Part shown: positions 51,075-60,769 of the stretch, one piece after another | Position numbering within the stretch: position 1 is the first letter of the stretch | Layout: every line of letters starts with the position of its first letter | Source of the DNA: Micromonospora cathayae | GTDB lineage: Bacteria; Actinomycetota; Actinomycetes; Mycobacteriales; Micromonosporaceae | Direction of reading: 5' to 3' | NCBI RefSeq assembly: GCF_028993575.1 | Contig: NZ_CP118615.1 | Location: 1,488,001-1,552,000, forward strand | Length of the DNA: 64,000 nucleotides | The notes under the pieces: model-generated | What the model was told of the DNA's origin: nothing | The model's input: only the letters and a program-made list of their open reading frames with translations | Databases searched by the model: none | Made by a program: the position numbers and the translations under genes

Positions 51075-53066
51075 TCAGTCGTCCAGCCAGTCCAGCCGGC
51101 GACCGCCCCGGTCCTGCTGCGGGGGTTGACCGTCCCGGCCCCGACCGCCCTGCTGCTGGTCGTAGCCGCCGTACCCGCCACCCTGCTGCTGGTCGTAGCC
51201 GTAGCCGCCGGCCTGCTGGTCCTGGCCGCCGCCGTACCCGCCGCCCTGGCCGCTGTCGCCGTACCCGCCCTGGCCGCCGCCGTAACCGCCACGCTGGTCG
51301 TAGCCGCCCTGGCCACCGCCGTACCCGCCGCCGCGCTGGTCGTACCCACCGCGCTGGTCGTAGCCGTCGTAGCCGCCGCCCTGCTGCTGGCCCTGGTCGT
51401 ACCCACCACCGGGTGCGCCGCCGTAGCCGTAGCCGCCGGCCGGTTCCTGACCGTAGCCGTGGCTTCCGTCGGCCGGCTGGTAGGTCGAGGTCGGGTACGG
51501 ATCGGCGGGCGGGGCGTAACCCTGGGCGGCGTCGCCACCGTAGCGGCCGGTGGGCTCGTCGTAGCGTTCGCCGTAACCGCCGCTGCCGCCCTGGCCCGGC
51601 GTGGAGTAACCGCCGGCCGGGCTGCCGTAGTCGTGCTGCCCGCCACCGTAGCCACCGCCGGAAGCGGGCGCGGTGCCGTACGGGCTGCCCGAGGAGGGCG
51701 CGGTGCCGTACGGGCTACCGGACGACGGCGCGGTGCCGTAGGGACTGCCGGATGACGGCGCGGTGCCGTACGGGCTGCCCGAGGACGGCGCGGCGCCGTA
51801 CCCGCCGGCGCCGTAGCCGCCGGCCTGGGTGGGGGCGGGGTCGCCGTAGCCGCTGCCCGCCCAGCCGCCCTGCCCGGACTGGCCGTACCCCTGCTGCGGC
51901 AGGGGCGGCGCGCCGTACGGGTCCGGCGGGACGTCGTCGACCAGTGGACGGTTGTGCATCATGGTCGGCGCGTCGGCGAGGGCCGCCCCACCGACCATGG
52001 TCGGGTCGGTGACCCGGTTCACCACCCGGGTCTGGTCGTCCGCGCCACCCCGGTACGCACCCCGGGCGGCCGGGACCGCGCCCGCGGCGCCGGCGGCGTC
52101 CTTGGGGTCCTCCTCGTCGGCGTTCTCCTTGCGCTTCATCCACAGCAGCACGATGGTGCCGACGCCGATCGCGACGAACAGACCGCCGAGGATGATCAGC
52201 AGCCAGGAGCCGAAGCCGCCCGAGTCCTCGTTGGCGGCGTTGTCGACCGCGCCCCCGGGAGCCGCCTCGGTGGTCTCCTCGGTCGGTTCCTCGGCGGGCT
52301 CCTCGGTCGGCGGCACCTCCTCGGTGGCCTGCGGAGTCGGAGTGGCGGTCGGCTCGACGGCCAGCGCGAGCGAGATGCGCTGCCCGGAGACGCTCTGCCC
52401 GGCACCGGCGTTGATCGTCATGGTCTTGCGGACGTCGTTGAAGCTCGCGCCGAGCTGGATCTGACCCGGCGTGATCGGCTTCGAGGCGGAACCTTCGAAC
52501 CGCCAGTCGCCGTCCTCGTCCGTGGTGGTGGAGTACTGGTGCCGCTGGGAGTCCAGCAGCGCGACGGTGGCGTTGGGTACCGCCTTGCCGTTGGTGGAGT
52601 TCGTCACCCGACCGGAGATGCTGCGTACCGTCTGCGGCTGTTGCGGCGCCGTCGTGGTCGGGGCGGCCGTCGCCTTCACGGTGAGCTGGAAGGTCGCGTT
52701 GCCGGTGCCGGAGTCGGACCTGACCTGTACGGTGACCTGGCCGTTCCCGTTCCGGGCGTTGTCGTTGGCCCGGAGGGTCAACTGTCCCGGCGGGGCGTCG
52801 AACCGGAAGTCGCCGCAGCCGCCGGAGCAACTGACGCCGGAGGGTAGGCCGTTGAGGCTGATGCTGCCGGATTCCTCGTCGCCGTCCGGGCTGATCTGGA
52901 CGTTGACGGTGGCCTGTCCACCCGCGTCGATCGTGACCGAGCCCGGGGAGACACTGACGCCCGGGGCTGCCTGGGCGGGTGTGGCGGGGGAGGCGAGCAG
53001 GGCGCCGGTAACCAGCGCTACGACCACACCGGCCCGTTGCTTCCAGGCACGTCGGTGTGTTGACAC
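51075..53066 (-). CDS. Membrane protein with CNA-B/carboxypeptidase-regulatory-like domain and Gly/Tyr/Gln tail
   Basis: 663 residues from GTG 53066, better spaced from GGAAGG than GTG 53072. A signal peptide ends TPAQAAPG. An extracellular beta domain (VSVSPGSVTIDAGGQATVNVQISPDG, with a disulfide SCSGGCGD) is followed by a carboxypeptidase-regulatory-like fold (SISGRVTNSTNGKAVPNATV). Then come a Thr/Glu/Pro stalk, one helix (FGSWLLIILGGLFVAIGVGTIVLLW) and a basic stop-transfer. The cytosolic part carries DQTRV, DPTMV and DAPTMM, possible FHA-type phospho-Thr sites, then ~250 residues of GSPYGTAPSS and YGGGQGGYDQRG repeats. Confidence 0.83.
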   Translation of the reverse strand: MSTHRRAWKQRAGVVVALVTGALLASPATPAQAAPGVSVSPGSVTIDAGGQATVNVQISPDGDEESGSISLNGLPSGVSCSGGCGDFRFDAPPGQLTLRANDNARNGNGQVTVQVRSDSGTGNATFQLTVKATAAPTTTAPQQPQTVRSISGRVTNSTNGKAVPNATVALLDSQRHQYSTTTDEDGDWRFEGSASKPITPGQIQLGASFNDVRKTMTINAGAGQSVSGQRISLALAVEPTATPTPQATEEVPPTEEPAEEPTEETTEAAPGGAVDNAANEDSGGFGSWLLIILGGLFVAIGVGTIVLLWMKRKENADEEDPKDAAGAAGAVPAARGAYRGGADDQTRVVNRVTDPTMVGGAALADAPTMMHNRPLVDDVPPDPYGAPPLPQQGYGQSGQGGWAGSGYGDPAPTQAGGYGAGGYGAAPSSGSPYGTAPSSGSPYGTAPSSGSPYGTAPSSGSPYGTAPASGGGYGGGQHDYGSPAGGYSTPGQGGSGGYGERYDEPTGRYGGDAAQGYAPPADPYPTSTYQPADGSHGYGQEPAGGYGYGGAPGGGYDQGQQQGGGYDGYDQRGGYDQRGGGYGGGQGGYDQRGGYGGGQGGYGDSGQGGGYGGGQDQQAGGYGYDQQQGGGYGGYDQQQGGRGRDGQPPQQDRGGRRLDWLDD
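51669..51798. repeat. 30-bp tandem repeats encoding APSSGSPYGT
   Basis: About four and a half copies of a 30-bp unit containing GCGGTGCCGTACGGGCTGCC, in frame inside the membrane-protein gene. The copies differ mainly at silent positions. Confidence 0.85.
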
Positions 53067-53226
53067 GTCCACCGCCTTCCGGTCTGACTTCCCCGGCCGG
53101 GCGGCAACCGGGCCGGGGATCATCACGGTTTGAATAACGCCGTCGGCAACTATGCCTTGTCCGGCCGGATCAGCGCGACCCAGGGCCAGCGTCGGCAACC
53201 CTACTGCCGAGTCGTATCGTCCCGTC

Positions 53227-53589
53227 GTGTCCTCTCCGCACATAAAGTCCGCCGCGGTGACAGCGGCGCTCACCGCGCTCGACGAGGGGCGAAGGCCCGA
53301 CCGGCCGGTCCTCCGGGAGGCGGTCCGGACGCTGCTGGCCGCCCTTGCCGAGCGGGCCCCTGGCCGATCGGTGGAAGTACGGGTTCCACCATACGGTGCG
53401 ATTCAGTGCCTTCCCGGCCCACGACACACCAGAGGTACGCCACCCAACGTGGTCGAGATGGCACCGGAGGTGTGGCTGGCGCTGGCCGCAGGGCGGCTGG
53501 AATGGGACGCGGCGATCACGGAGGGTCGCGTTCAGGTCAGTGGAACGCGGGCCGATCTTTCCGGCCATCTCCCCTTGGAGCTGGGATGA
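53227..53589 (+). CDS. Sterol-carrier-family (SCP2-like) small protein
   Basis: 120 residues from GTG 53227. The core is [65 protein letters not shown] (region ~45-110), matching the bacterial SCP orthologue next to purF in Mycobacterium (Rv0807-type, from memory). Lipid or acyl-CoA binding is inferred only from the fold. Confidence 0.83.
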   Translation: MSSPHIKSAAVTAALTALDEGRRPDRPVLREAVRTLLAALAERAPGRSVEVRVPPYGAIQCLPGPRHTRGTPPNVVEMAPEVWLALAAGRLEWDAAITEGRVQVSGTRADLSGHLPLELG

Positions 53590-53745
53590 TCACTAACTGT
53601 CGATGACTCATGGGAGCGAGTTCGTGACTGTCGGTATCGCCAGTGCCTCGCGTACACTGTCAGACGACGTCCCGGCTTACCGCGCGGATCTGTGTGTGCG
53701 ACACCACCCGAGCAGTCCAGACCAGCAAGCAAGAGGGAGCGGCAG

Positions 53746-55317
53746 GTGCCCCGAGGCGACGGCCGGCTGAGCCATGACCTTGACCCCCAGCGACCCGGTC
53801 CCCAGGACGCCTGTGGCGTCTTCGGCGTCTGGGCACCCGGCGAGGAGGTCGCCAATCTCACCTACTTCGGCCTGTACGCACTCCAGCACCGGGGGCAGGA
53901 GGCGGCCGGCATCGCGGTGAGCGACGGTTCCAGCGTCGTGGTCTACAAGGATCTGGGCCTGGTCGCCCAGGTCTTCGACGAGCCGACCCTGGCCAGCCTC
54001 CGCGGCCACCTGGCGATCGGTCACACCCGTTACTCCACCACCGGCGGCTCGACCTGGGAGAACGCCCAGCCGACCATCCGGTCCACCAGCGCCGGCACCA
54101 CCATCGCGCTGGCCCACAACGGCAACCTGGTCAACACCGCCGAACTCCAGCGCGAGATCGCCGAGCGCGGCCTCGGGTCGTCGGACGGCTCGACCAACGA
54201 CACCTCACTGGTGACGATGCTGCTGGCCAGCCACCCGGACCTCTCCGTCGAGGCCGCCGCGCTGGAGGTGCTGCCCACTCTGCGCGGCGCGTTCAGCTTC
54301 GTCTTCATGGACGAGTCGACGCTCTACGCGGCCCGTGACCCGCACGGCGTACGGCCGCTGGTGCTCGGCCGGCTGGAACGCGGCTGGGTGGTGGCGAGCG
54401 AGACCGCCGCGCTGGACATCGTCGGCGCGAGCGTGGTCCGCGAGGTCGAGCCGGGCGAACTGCTCGCCATCGACGTCGAGGGGTTGCGGTCCACCCGGTT
54501 CGCCGCGCCCGAGCCGAAGGGCTGCCTCTTCGAGTACGTCTACATCGCCCGCCCGGACGCCACCCTCGCCGGGCGGAACGTGCACGCCACCCGGGTGCAG
54601 ATCGGCCGGCAGCTCGCCAAGGAGCACCCGGTCGAGGCGGACCTGGTCATCCCGGTGCCGGAGTCCGGCACCCCGGCCGCCATCGGGTACGCGGAAGCGT
54701 CCGGCATCACCTACGGCGCGGGCCTGATGAAGAACCCGTACGTCGGGCGGACCTTCATCCAGCCGTCGCAGACCCTGCGGCAGCTCGGCATCCGGCTCAA
54801 GCTCAACCCGCTGCGGGAGAACGTCCGGGGCAAACGGATCGTGGTGGTGGACGACTCGATCGTGCGGGGGAACACCCAGCGGGCGATCGTGCGGATGCTG
54901 CGCGAGGCCGGCGCGCTGGAGGTGCACGTCCGGATCTCCTCGCCGCCGGTGACCTGGCCGTGCTTCTACGGCATCGACTTCGCCACCCGGGCCGAGCTGC
55001 TCGCCAACGGGTTGGACAACGAGGGCATCCGTCGCTCGATCGGTGCCGACACCCTGGGGTACGTTTCGCTGTCCGGGCTCATCGCCGCGACCGAGCAGCC
55101 GAAGACCCGGCTCTGCCGGGCGTGTTTCGATGGTGAGTACCCGATCGGGCTGCCGGCCGGCAACCTGATCGGAAAACACGTGCTCGAAGGGGTGGGACGT
55201 CGGGTCACCGGCCCCACGCCGGAGGCCGCCGCCCGTGCCGCGTCCGACGGTACGGACCAGGTCGGCGTTCCACCACTCGTCGCCACTCCGGGCGGCGCGA
55301 CCGCACACCGCCCATAG
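53746..55317 (+). CDS. purF: Amidophosphoribosyltransferase
   Basis: 523 residues from GTG 53746 (GAGGGAG upstream). First committed step of purine synthesis, PRPP + Gln to phosphoribosylamine. The propeptide ends before the catalytic Cys of DACGVFGVW. The PRPP loop is IVVVDDSIVRGNT. The C-terminal CRACFDGEYPIG and other Cys fit the [4Fe-4S] Bacillus-type enzyme. Followed 98 bp on by purM. Confidence 0.96.
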   Translation: MPRGDGRLSHDLDPQRPGPQDACGVFGVWAPGEEVANLTYFGLYALQHRGQEAAGIAVSDGSSVVVYKDLGLVAQVFDEPTLASLRGHLAIGHTRYSTTGGSTWENAQPTIRSTSAGTTIALAHNGNLVNTAELQREIAERGLGSSDGSTNDTSLVTMLLASHPDLSVEAAALEVLPTLRGAFSFVFMDESTLYAARDPHGVRPLVLGRLERGWVVASETAALDIVGASVVREVEPGELLAIDVEGLRSTRFAAPEPKGCLFEYVYIARPDATLAGRNVHATRVQIGRQLAKEHPVEADLVIPVPESGTPAAIGYAEASGITYGAGLMKNPYVGRTFIQPSQTLRQLGIRLKLNPLRENVRGKRIVVVDDSIVRGNTQRAIVRMLREAGALEVHVRISSPPVTWPCFYGIDFATRAELLANGLDNEGIRRSIGADTLGYVSLSGLIAATEQPKTRLCRACFDGEYPIGLPAGNLIGKHVLEGVGRRVTGPTPEAAARAASDGTDQVGVPPLVATPGGATAHRP

Positions 55318-55415
55318 CACCACCATCCGGCGCGGAGTCGTCGGCGACGGCGACCAACGGTCGACGGGGACCCCGTCGCCGGCCCGGCACCGCGAGGACC
55401 ACAAAGGGGAGAACC

Positions 55416-56567
55416 GTGACGCACGTGTCCGAGCGCAGCGGCGCAGGAAGCAGCCAGACCGGCGCCGGCGGAGACCGGCCCTGGACGGGCGGCACCGGCC
55501 GTCCGGCTCGCAAACGCTCGGTGTCGTACGCGGACGCCGGGGTCTCGATCGAGGCGGGCGACCGCGCGGTGGAGCTGCTCAAGTCCAAGGTGCGGCAGAC
55601 CCGGCGGCCCGAGGTGCTGGGTGACCTGGGTGGCTTCGCCGGCCTGTTCCGGCTGGACACGAAGAAGTACACGAACCCGATCCTGGCCTCGTCGACCGAC
55701 GGGGTGGGCACCAAGCTGGTCATCGCCCAGCAGCTCGACATCCACGACACGATCGGCATCGACCTGGTCGCGATGGTGGTGGACGACCTGGTGGCGTGCG
55801 GTGCCGAGCCGCTGTTCCTGCTGGACTACATCGCCTGCGGCGAGGTCGTCCCGGACCGGGTGGCGGAGATCGGCGCGGGTATCGCCGACGGCTGCCGGTA
55901 CGCCGGTTGCGCGCTGCTCGGTGGCGAGACCGCCGAGCACCCGGGGGTGCTGCGCCCGGACGAGTACGACGTGTCGGCCACCGGCGTCGGCGTGGTGGAG
56001 GAGAGCGAGATCCTCAGCCCGGAGCGGGTCGAGGTGGGCGACGTGGTGATCGCGATGCGGTCGTCCGGTCTGCACTCCAACGGGTATTCGCTGGTCCGGC
56101 ACGTGCTGCTGGGCGCGGGCCGGATGCGGCTGGACGTGGTGATCGACGACTTCGGTCGGCAGCGGACCCTGGGTGAGGAGCTGCTCACCCCCACCAAGAT
56201 CTACGCGCAGGACTGTCTCAAGCTGATCGCCGAGGCCGAGGTGCGGTCCATCGCGCACGTCACCGGCGGCGGTATCCCCGGCAACCTGGTGCGGATCCTG
56301 CCGGAGCACGTGGACGCGGTGGTGAACCGGTCGACCTGGAAGCCGCAGCCGATCTTCGACCTGATCCAGGCCAAGGGTCGGATCGAGGACCACGAGATGG
56401 AGGCCACCTTCAACATGGGGGTGGGCATGTTCGCCATCGTCTCGGCCGAGGACGCCGACCGGGCGCTGGCCACCCTCGCCGGACGCGGGGTGGACGCCTG
56501 GCAGGCCGGCGAGATCATCGAGGGTTCCGGAAACGTGCAGATGGTGGGCCAGCACACCCGGGGCTGA
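55416..56567 (+). CDS. purM: Phosphoribosylformylglycinamidine cyclo-ligase
   Basis: 383 residues from GTG 55416 (AAGGGGAG upstream). It makes AIR from FGAM. Conserved parts are SYADAGVSIEAGDRAVELLK, ILASSTDGVGTKLVIAQ, GCALLGGETAEHPG and HVTGGGIPGNLVRILP. The first ~35 residues (Ser/Gly/Arg-rich) are an extra N-terminal extension. The GTG could be replaced by an internal start, but none is better. Confidence 0.95.
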   Translation: MTHVSERSGAGSSQTGAGGDRPWTGGTGRPARKRSVSYADAGVSIEAGDRAVELLKSKVRQTRRPEVLGDLGGFAGLFRLDTKKYTNPILASSTDGVGTKLVIAQQLDIHDTIGIDLVAMVVDDLVACGAEPLFLLDYIACGEVVPDRVAEIGAGIADGCRYAGCALLGGETAEHPGVLRPDEYDVSATGVGVVEESEILSPERVEVGDVVIAMRSSGLHSNGYSLVRHVLLGAGRMRLDVVIDDFGRQRTLGEELLTPTKIYAQDCLKLIAEAEVRSIAHVTGGGIPGNLVRILPEHVDAVVNRSTWKPQPIFDLIQAKGRIEDHEMEATFNMGVGMFAIVSAEDADRALATLAGRGVDAWQAGEIIEGSGNVQMVGQHTRG

Positions 56568-56670
56568 CCGTCACCGTCGGATGATCAGTCGTACACCCGA
56601 TGGGGGGTTCACCCGAGTGGCCATCGCCGCCTAGCCTGAAGGTTCCTCAGGTGACCGGCGAAGGAGGGCG

Positions 56671-57804
56671 ATGGCTGCCCGGGACCGCACGTTCAGCGGG
56701 ATGCGCGGGGTCGCCGCCGTCCCGACGTACGTGGTGATGCAGCCGACGACCCTCTGCAACCTGGACTGCGTCTACTGCTACCTGCCCATGCGGGCGGCGG
56801 ACCGGCGGATGCCGGTCGCGGTGGCGCGGGCCGTCGCCGGCTCGGTCAACGGCTGGGCCGAGCGGGGACGGTTCTCGGTGGTGTGGCACGGCGGGGAGCC
56901 TCTCGCGGCCGGCCGGGAGCACCTGGCCGCGCTGATGGCACCGTTCGGGCCGCAGGTGGAACACCACGTGCAGACCAACGCCACGTTGATCGACGACGAG
57001 TGGTGCGACTTCTTCGCCGCGCACCGGGTGCGGGTGAGCGTCAGCGTGGACGGGGGGCGGGCCCGCAACGCCGAGCGGGTCACCCGGGCCGGCCGCCCGG
57101 CGTACGACCGGATCGTGCGCGGGGTGGCGACGCTGCGCCGGCACGGGCTGCCCTTCTCGGCGCTCGCGGTGGTCAGCCGGCCCGCGCCCGGCCTCGCCAC
57201 CGAGCTGTACGACTTTTTCCTCGACCTGGGCTGCGAGGTGCTCGGGATCAACATCGAGGAGACCGAGGGGGTGAACCTGCGGGGCAACGCGCACGACGCG
57301 GACACCGTGACCGCCTTCTGGGCCGAGCTGGTAGCCGCGTGGCGGCGGGATCCCCGGATCCACCTCCGCGAGGTGGAGTGGTCCCTCCGGTACGCCTCGG
57401 CGGTCCTGGACGGGACGGCGGACGACGTGCTGCCCCGACGGCTGGACCCGATCCCCACGGTCGGGTACGACGGCTCGGTCACCGTGCTCTCGCCCGAGCT
57501 GGCCGGCTTCTCCGACGCCCGGTACGGGGACTTCAGCAGTGGGAACGTGTTGTCCAGGCCGCTGGCCGAGATCGTGGCGGACGCGGAGCGGACGACCTGG
57601 GTGGGGGAGTTCCTCGACGGGGTCGAGGCGTGTCGTGCCTCGTGCCCGTACTTCGGGTTCTGTGGTGGCGGACACGCCGCCAACCGGTACTTCGAGCAGG
57701 GGCGATTCGACGGTACGGAGACCGAGCACTGCCGTAACAGCAAGATCCGCCTACTGGAGGGAGTGTTGGAGCATGCCCGAGACCACCAGTCACCGGCAGC
57801 CTGA
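56671..57804 (+). CDS. Radical SAM/SPASM peptide maturase, probable cyclophane-forming enzyme
   Basis: 377 residues, ATG after GAAGGAGGGCG. The radical SAM cluster motif is TLCNLDCVYCYL (Cys29, Cys33, Cys36), followed by VVWHGGEPLAAG and HVQTNATLIDDEW. The C-terminal SPASM region has ACRASCPYFGFCGGG and EHCRNSK, ligands for auxiliary Fe-S clusters. This is the Xye/Grr-like class that crosslinks an aromatic ring to a Cbeta two residues on. The last 32 nt overlap the precursor gene. I recall homologous actinomycete pairs named AmcB/AmcA, and the fit is good but unconfirmed. Confidence 0.88.
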   Translation: MAARDRTFSGMRGVAAVPTYVVMQPTTLCNLDCVYCYLPMRAADRRMPVAVARAVAGSVNGWAERGRFSVVWHGGEPLAAGREHLAALMAPFGPQVEHHVQTNATLIDDEWCDFFAAHRVRVSVSVDGGRARNAERVTRAGRPAYDRIVRGVATLRRHGLPFSALAVVSRPAPGLATELYDFFLDLGCEVLGINIEETEGVNLRGNAHDADTVTAFWAELVAAWRRDPRIHLREVEWSLRYASAVLDGTADDVLPRRLDPIPTVGYDGSVTVLSPELAGFSDARYGDFSSGNVLSRPLAEIVADAERTTWVGEFLDGVEACRASCPYFGFCGGGHAANRYFEQGRFDGTETEHCRNSKIRLLEGVLEHARDHQSPAA

Positions 57805-58009
57805 GCGCGCCGGGGGGAAACCCGCGGATCGGATAGCGGAACGGGTACGCGCCGCCTCGGCCGGGCTCACCGCGCTGCTCGACGAGGCCGACGCGGCGCG
57901 CCGCCTGCGGGCGGAGACACCGGCCGGTGACGGGAGCAGCGCGGTCTGCGCGTGGAACCACTTCGAGAACATCCCGACGTTCTACAACTGGAACAACCGG
58001 CCCCGGTGA
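57773..58009 (+). CDS. RiPP precursor peptide with aromatic three-residue-motif core
   Basis: 78 residues, ATG inside the 3' end of the maturase gene. The leader (residues ~1-57) is helical and charged (ADRIAERVRAASAGLTALLDEADAARRLRAE). The C-terminal core is CAWNHFENIPTFYNWNNRPR (59-78). Within it are four aromatic-x-polar triplets: W61-N-H63, F64-E-N66, F70-Y-N72 and W73-N-N75, exactly the spacing needed for three-residue cyclophane links. No separate protease or transporter gene is adjacent. A strong terminator follows 16 nt after the stop. Confidence 0.85.
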   Translation: MPETTSHRQPERAGGKPADRIAERVRAASAGLTALLDEADAARRLRAETPAGDGSSAVCAWNHFENIPTFYNWNNRPR

Positions 58010-58024
58010 GGGCACGGAAGGGTA

Positions 58025-58076
58025 GGTCGAGGACCTGCCGGGCAGACCGGTCGCCCGGTCCGGCAGGTCCTCGACC
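58025..58076. terminator. 17-bp perfect terminator after the RiPP operon
   Basis: GGTCGAGGACCTGCCGG (58025-58041) pairs with 58060-58076. The 18-nt loop contains a second small inverted repeat (GACCGG...CCGGTC). Confidence 0.88.
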
Positions 58077-58113
58077 GTCAGTTGGTGACGTTGGTACCCG
58101 CAGGGCACATGCG

Positions 58114-58141
58114 TGAGCACGCGGGGCTTACCGCGTGCTCA
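58114..58141 (-). terminator. 11-bp perfect hairpin after the DUF3073 gene
   Basis: TGAGCACGCGG pairs with CCGCGTGCTCA around GGCTTA, 15 nt beyond the DUF3073 stop on the minus strand. Confidence 0.75.
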
Positions 58142-58155
58142 GCTGTGACCGTGGG

Positions 58156-58371
58156 TCAGCGGGCGGGACGGGCCCAGGGATCCGGGTCGTCGCCCGCATG
58201 GTCCTCGTCGTCGTCGTCGACATACTCTTTGTAGTCGTCGTCGAAGTCGTGGTCCGACTTGCCAGCACCCGCCAGTTCGCGCTGCAAGGCGGTGAGGTCG
58301 GTGTTCGGGGAGTGGTACTTCAACTCCCGGGCCACCTTCGTCTGCTTGGCCTTAGCACGGCCGCGCCCCAT
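58156..58371 (-). CDS. DUF3073 small basic/acidic protein
   Basis: 71 residues from ATG 58371: MGRGRAKAKQTKVARELKY at the basic start, SPNTDLTALQRELAG in the middle, then a very acidic end (DDYKEYVDDDDEDHAGDD). This is the conserved actinobacterial DUF3073 family, encoded beside purM in Mycobacterium and Streptomyces. Its charge segregation suggests nucleic-acid or ribosome binding, but no function is established. Confidence 0.9.
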   Translation of the reverse strand: MGRGRAKAKQTKVARELKYHSPNTDLTALQRELAGAGKSDHDFDDDYKEYVDDDDEDHAGDDPDPWARPAR

Positions 58372-58594
58372 GGCTCGACCCCCTCGCACAGAATTCGGGG
58401 CAGCCCGAAGGCGGTCCCCGATGACGTCAGGCATCTCTCGTGGCTCTTACGGTACATGGGGATGCCCACCTTCGGCACCTCGGGTTACCGTCGGCCGGCC
58501 CTGCGCGTCGCAGTCAACCAGCCGTCACCGATTGTACCGGGTAAGGAGCGCTGCCGAAGGTGGGCGTGACGCACCGCAAAGGTGGCAGAGGTCA

Positions 58595-58613
58595 CCGGAA
58601 CGTGACGTTCCGG
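58595..58613 (-). terminator. 8-bp hairpin after vdh
   Basis: CCGGAACG-TGA-CGTTCCGG, perfect arms with a 3-nt loop, 57 nt downstream of the vdh stop on the minus strand. Confidence 0.55.
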
Positions 58614-58669
58614 ACGTACGGGGCGGTCCACCCGGACGGGCCACGGCGGGCCGCCCCCGGTCGGGGTCC

Positions 58670-59752
58670 TCAGGGAAGGTGGATCGTCCGGAGCCGGCCC
58701 ACGTCCGCCATCCGCCGCTCGGCGAGCCGGTCGGCGGCCACCGCCGGCGGCACCCCCTCGGCGTCGGCGAGCCGGAGGATCTCCCGGGTGGTGTCGTAGA
58801 TCCGGGTGGCCCGCAGCTTGGCCCGCTCGAAGTTGAACCTCTCGATCTCGTCGGCGACCTGGATCACGCCGCCGGCGTTCACCACGTAGTCGGGCGCGTA
58901 GAGGATGCCCCGCTCGGCGAGGAGCTTCTCGATGCCCGGGTGGGCGAGCTGGTTGTTCGCCGCCCCGGCGACCACCTTCGCGCGCAGCGCGGGCACGGTG
59001 TCGTCGTCCAGGGCCCCGCCGAGCGCGCAGGGCGCGTACACGTCGAGGTCGGCGGAGACCAGCGCGGAGACGTCGGCGACCAGCTCCACCTGCGGGTAGG
59101 TCTGCCGGGCCCAGTCCAGGGCCTTCGGGTTCACGTCGGTCGCCACCACCTGCGCGCCGTCGTCCACCAGGTGACCGGTGAGGTACCGGCCGACCTTGCC
59201 CAGCCCGGCCACACCCACCGTCCGGCCAGCCAGCGACGGGGTGCCCCAGACGTGTTCGGCCGAGGCCCGCATGCCCTGGAAGACGCCCCACGCGGTGAGG
59301 ATGGAGGAGTCGCCGGCACCCCCGTGCTCGACGCTGCGACCGGTGACGAAGCGGGTCTCCCGGGCGATCACGTCCATGTCGGGGACGTAGGTGCCGACGT
59401 CGCAGGCGGTGTAGTAGCGACCGTGCAGCGACTCGACGAACCGGCCGTACGCCCGCAGCAGCGGCTCGCTCTTGAGCTGCTCCGGGTCACCCCAGATGAC
59501 CGCCTTGCCGCCGCCCAGGTCGAGCCCGGCCAGCGCGTTCTTGTAGGCCATGCCACGGGAGAGGTCGAGCACGTCGGCGAGGGCGTCGGCCTCGCTGGCG
59601 TACGGGTAGAAGCGGGTGCCGCCCAGGGCGGGACCCAGCGCGGTCGAGTAGATCGCGATGATCGCCCGCAGGCCGGTCTGCTTGTCCTGGCAGAAGACGA
59701 CCTGTTCGTGGCCGGCTGAGACCGGGTCGTCACCGCTCGCGAATACGCCCAT
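58670..59752 (-). CDS. vdh: Leu/Val/Phe (branched-chain amino acid) dehydrogenase
   Basis: 360 residues from ATG 59752. Octameric-type amino-acid dehydrogenase: [14 protein letters not shown], catalytic Lys71 and Lys83 in [34 protein letters not shown], and the NAD loop [13 protein letters not shown]. Valine dehydrogenase lies in the same place relative to bldC in Streptomyces, so valine deamination for branched-chain precursor supply is the best guess. Confidence 0.92.
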   Translation of the reverse strand: MGVFASGDDPVSAGHEQVVFCQDKQTGLRAIIAIYSTALGPALGGTRFYPYASEADALADVLDLSRGMAYKNALAGLDLGGGKAVIWGDPEQLKSEPLLRAYGRFVESLHGRYYTACDVGTYVPDMDVIARETRFVTGRSVEHGGAGDSSILTAWGVFQGMRASAEHVWGTPSLAGRTVGVAGLGKVGRYLTGHLVDDGAQVVATDVNPKALDWARQTYPQVELVADVSALVSADLDVYAPCALGGALDDDTVPALRAKVVAGAANNQLAHPGIEKLLAERGILYAPDYVVNAGGVIQVADEIERFNFERAKLRATRIYDTTREILRLADAEGVPPAVAADRLAERRMADVGRLRTIHLP

Positions 59753-59929
59753 GACTGCTCCTGGTGTCGGTGTGCGTCCTTGTGGGACACGGAACCTTGG
59801 CAATGGCCGGCGGGATGGTGCCGGTGCTGTGGAGCCTAATATCGGTCGTCGCCGTACCGCCGCCCGCAGTGGCCGGCGATCTCCGGACGTCCCCGCCGGT
59901 CCGATCGGCTTTCGTGGGAGGATCGCGCC

Positions 59930-60769
59930 GTGCCGTCGCTCTTCGCCTCATACCTGCGCGTGTACGAGCCGCTGGCCGCCTTCGACCGCGACCGTCAGTC
60001 CTACTGGCGTCGATACGTGGAACAGGGGCGGGCGGTGGCGCCGAAGGAAGGCCCCGGACGGCAGCGGACGGCGGTGATCGAGGCGCTCGGGGCGGGCTGG
60101 ACCCGGCTACCCGACCTGCCGGACGAGGCGTACGTGCTGGAGACGCCGGAGACCATCCTGGTCTGCCCGTGGAACCTGCGGATCCGGGTGGCCGAGGCGG
60201 CGCTCAGCGCCCGGGAGGGTGTGCCGGCGGTGCTCGCCGACGCGTTCGTCCCGCCGGTCCTCGCCGGGCAGGCGAAGGCCGTGGTGGAGGACTGGCGCAG
60301 CGGGGCCCGGGTGCTGGAGCACGGGGTGCCCCGGCTGCACGAGCAGATCGCCACCTGGGGGGTGCCGCTGCGCTGGTTCGTGCTGGTCGACCCGGAGGAA
60401 CGCGAGCTGGTCACCGAGCCGGAGCGGCGGGTGCTGCGCTACCGCACCGCGATCTCCAAGGCCCGGAGCCGTTCGTCCCGGGCGCTGAACGTGCTGCGCA
60501 AGTCGGTGGGGGACGCGCCGATCACCGAGGCGGTGGAGGAGGCCGCCCGCTGGCTGGAGGAGTTCCATCCCCAGTCGGTGGTCGAACTCGACTACGGCGG
60601 CCTGGTCGACCTGCTCTCCACGGAGACGTTGCGGGCGGACGACTCGCCCGAGCTGGTGGCGGCGGGGCTGGCCGGGCTCGCCCGGGGTGAGGCCGAGGGG
60701 GCGTCGGAGGCGTACGACTCGCTGGTCGCCCGATGGCGGGCGGTGCAGCTCCTGGAAAGGTGCAACTAG
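59930..60769 (+). CDS. Conserved actinobacterial protein between vdh and bldC
   Basis: 279 residues from a [37 protein letters not shown] opens the protein, followed by a basic central [19 protein letters not shown] and C-terminal helices. No membrane segment, signal or known catalytic motif is seen. Its position between vdh and bldC is conserved in Streptomyces (from memory), hinting at a developmental or housekeeping role. Confidence 0.82.
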   Translation: MPSLFASYLRVYEPLAAFDRDRQSYWRRYVEQGRAVAPKEGPGRQRTAVIEALGAGWTRLPDLPDEAYVLETPETILVCPWNLRIRVAEAALSAREGVPAVLADAFVPPVLAGQAKAVVEDWRSGARVLEHGVPRLHEQIATWGVPLRWFVLVDPEERELVTEPERRVLRYRTAISKARSRSSRALNVLRKSVGDAPITEAVEEAARWLEEFHPQSVVELDYGGLVDLLSTETLRADDSPELVAAGLAGLARGEAEGASEAYDSLVARWRAVQLLERCN

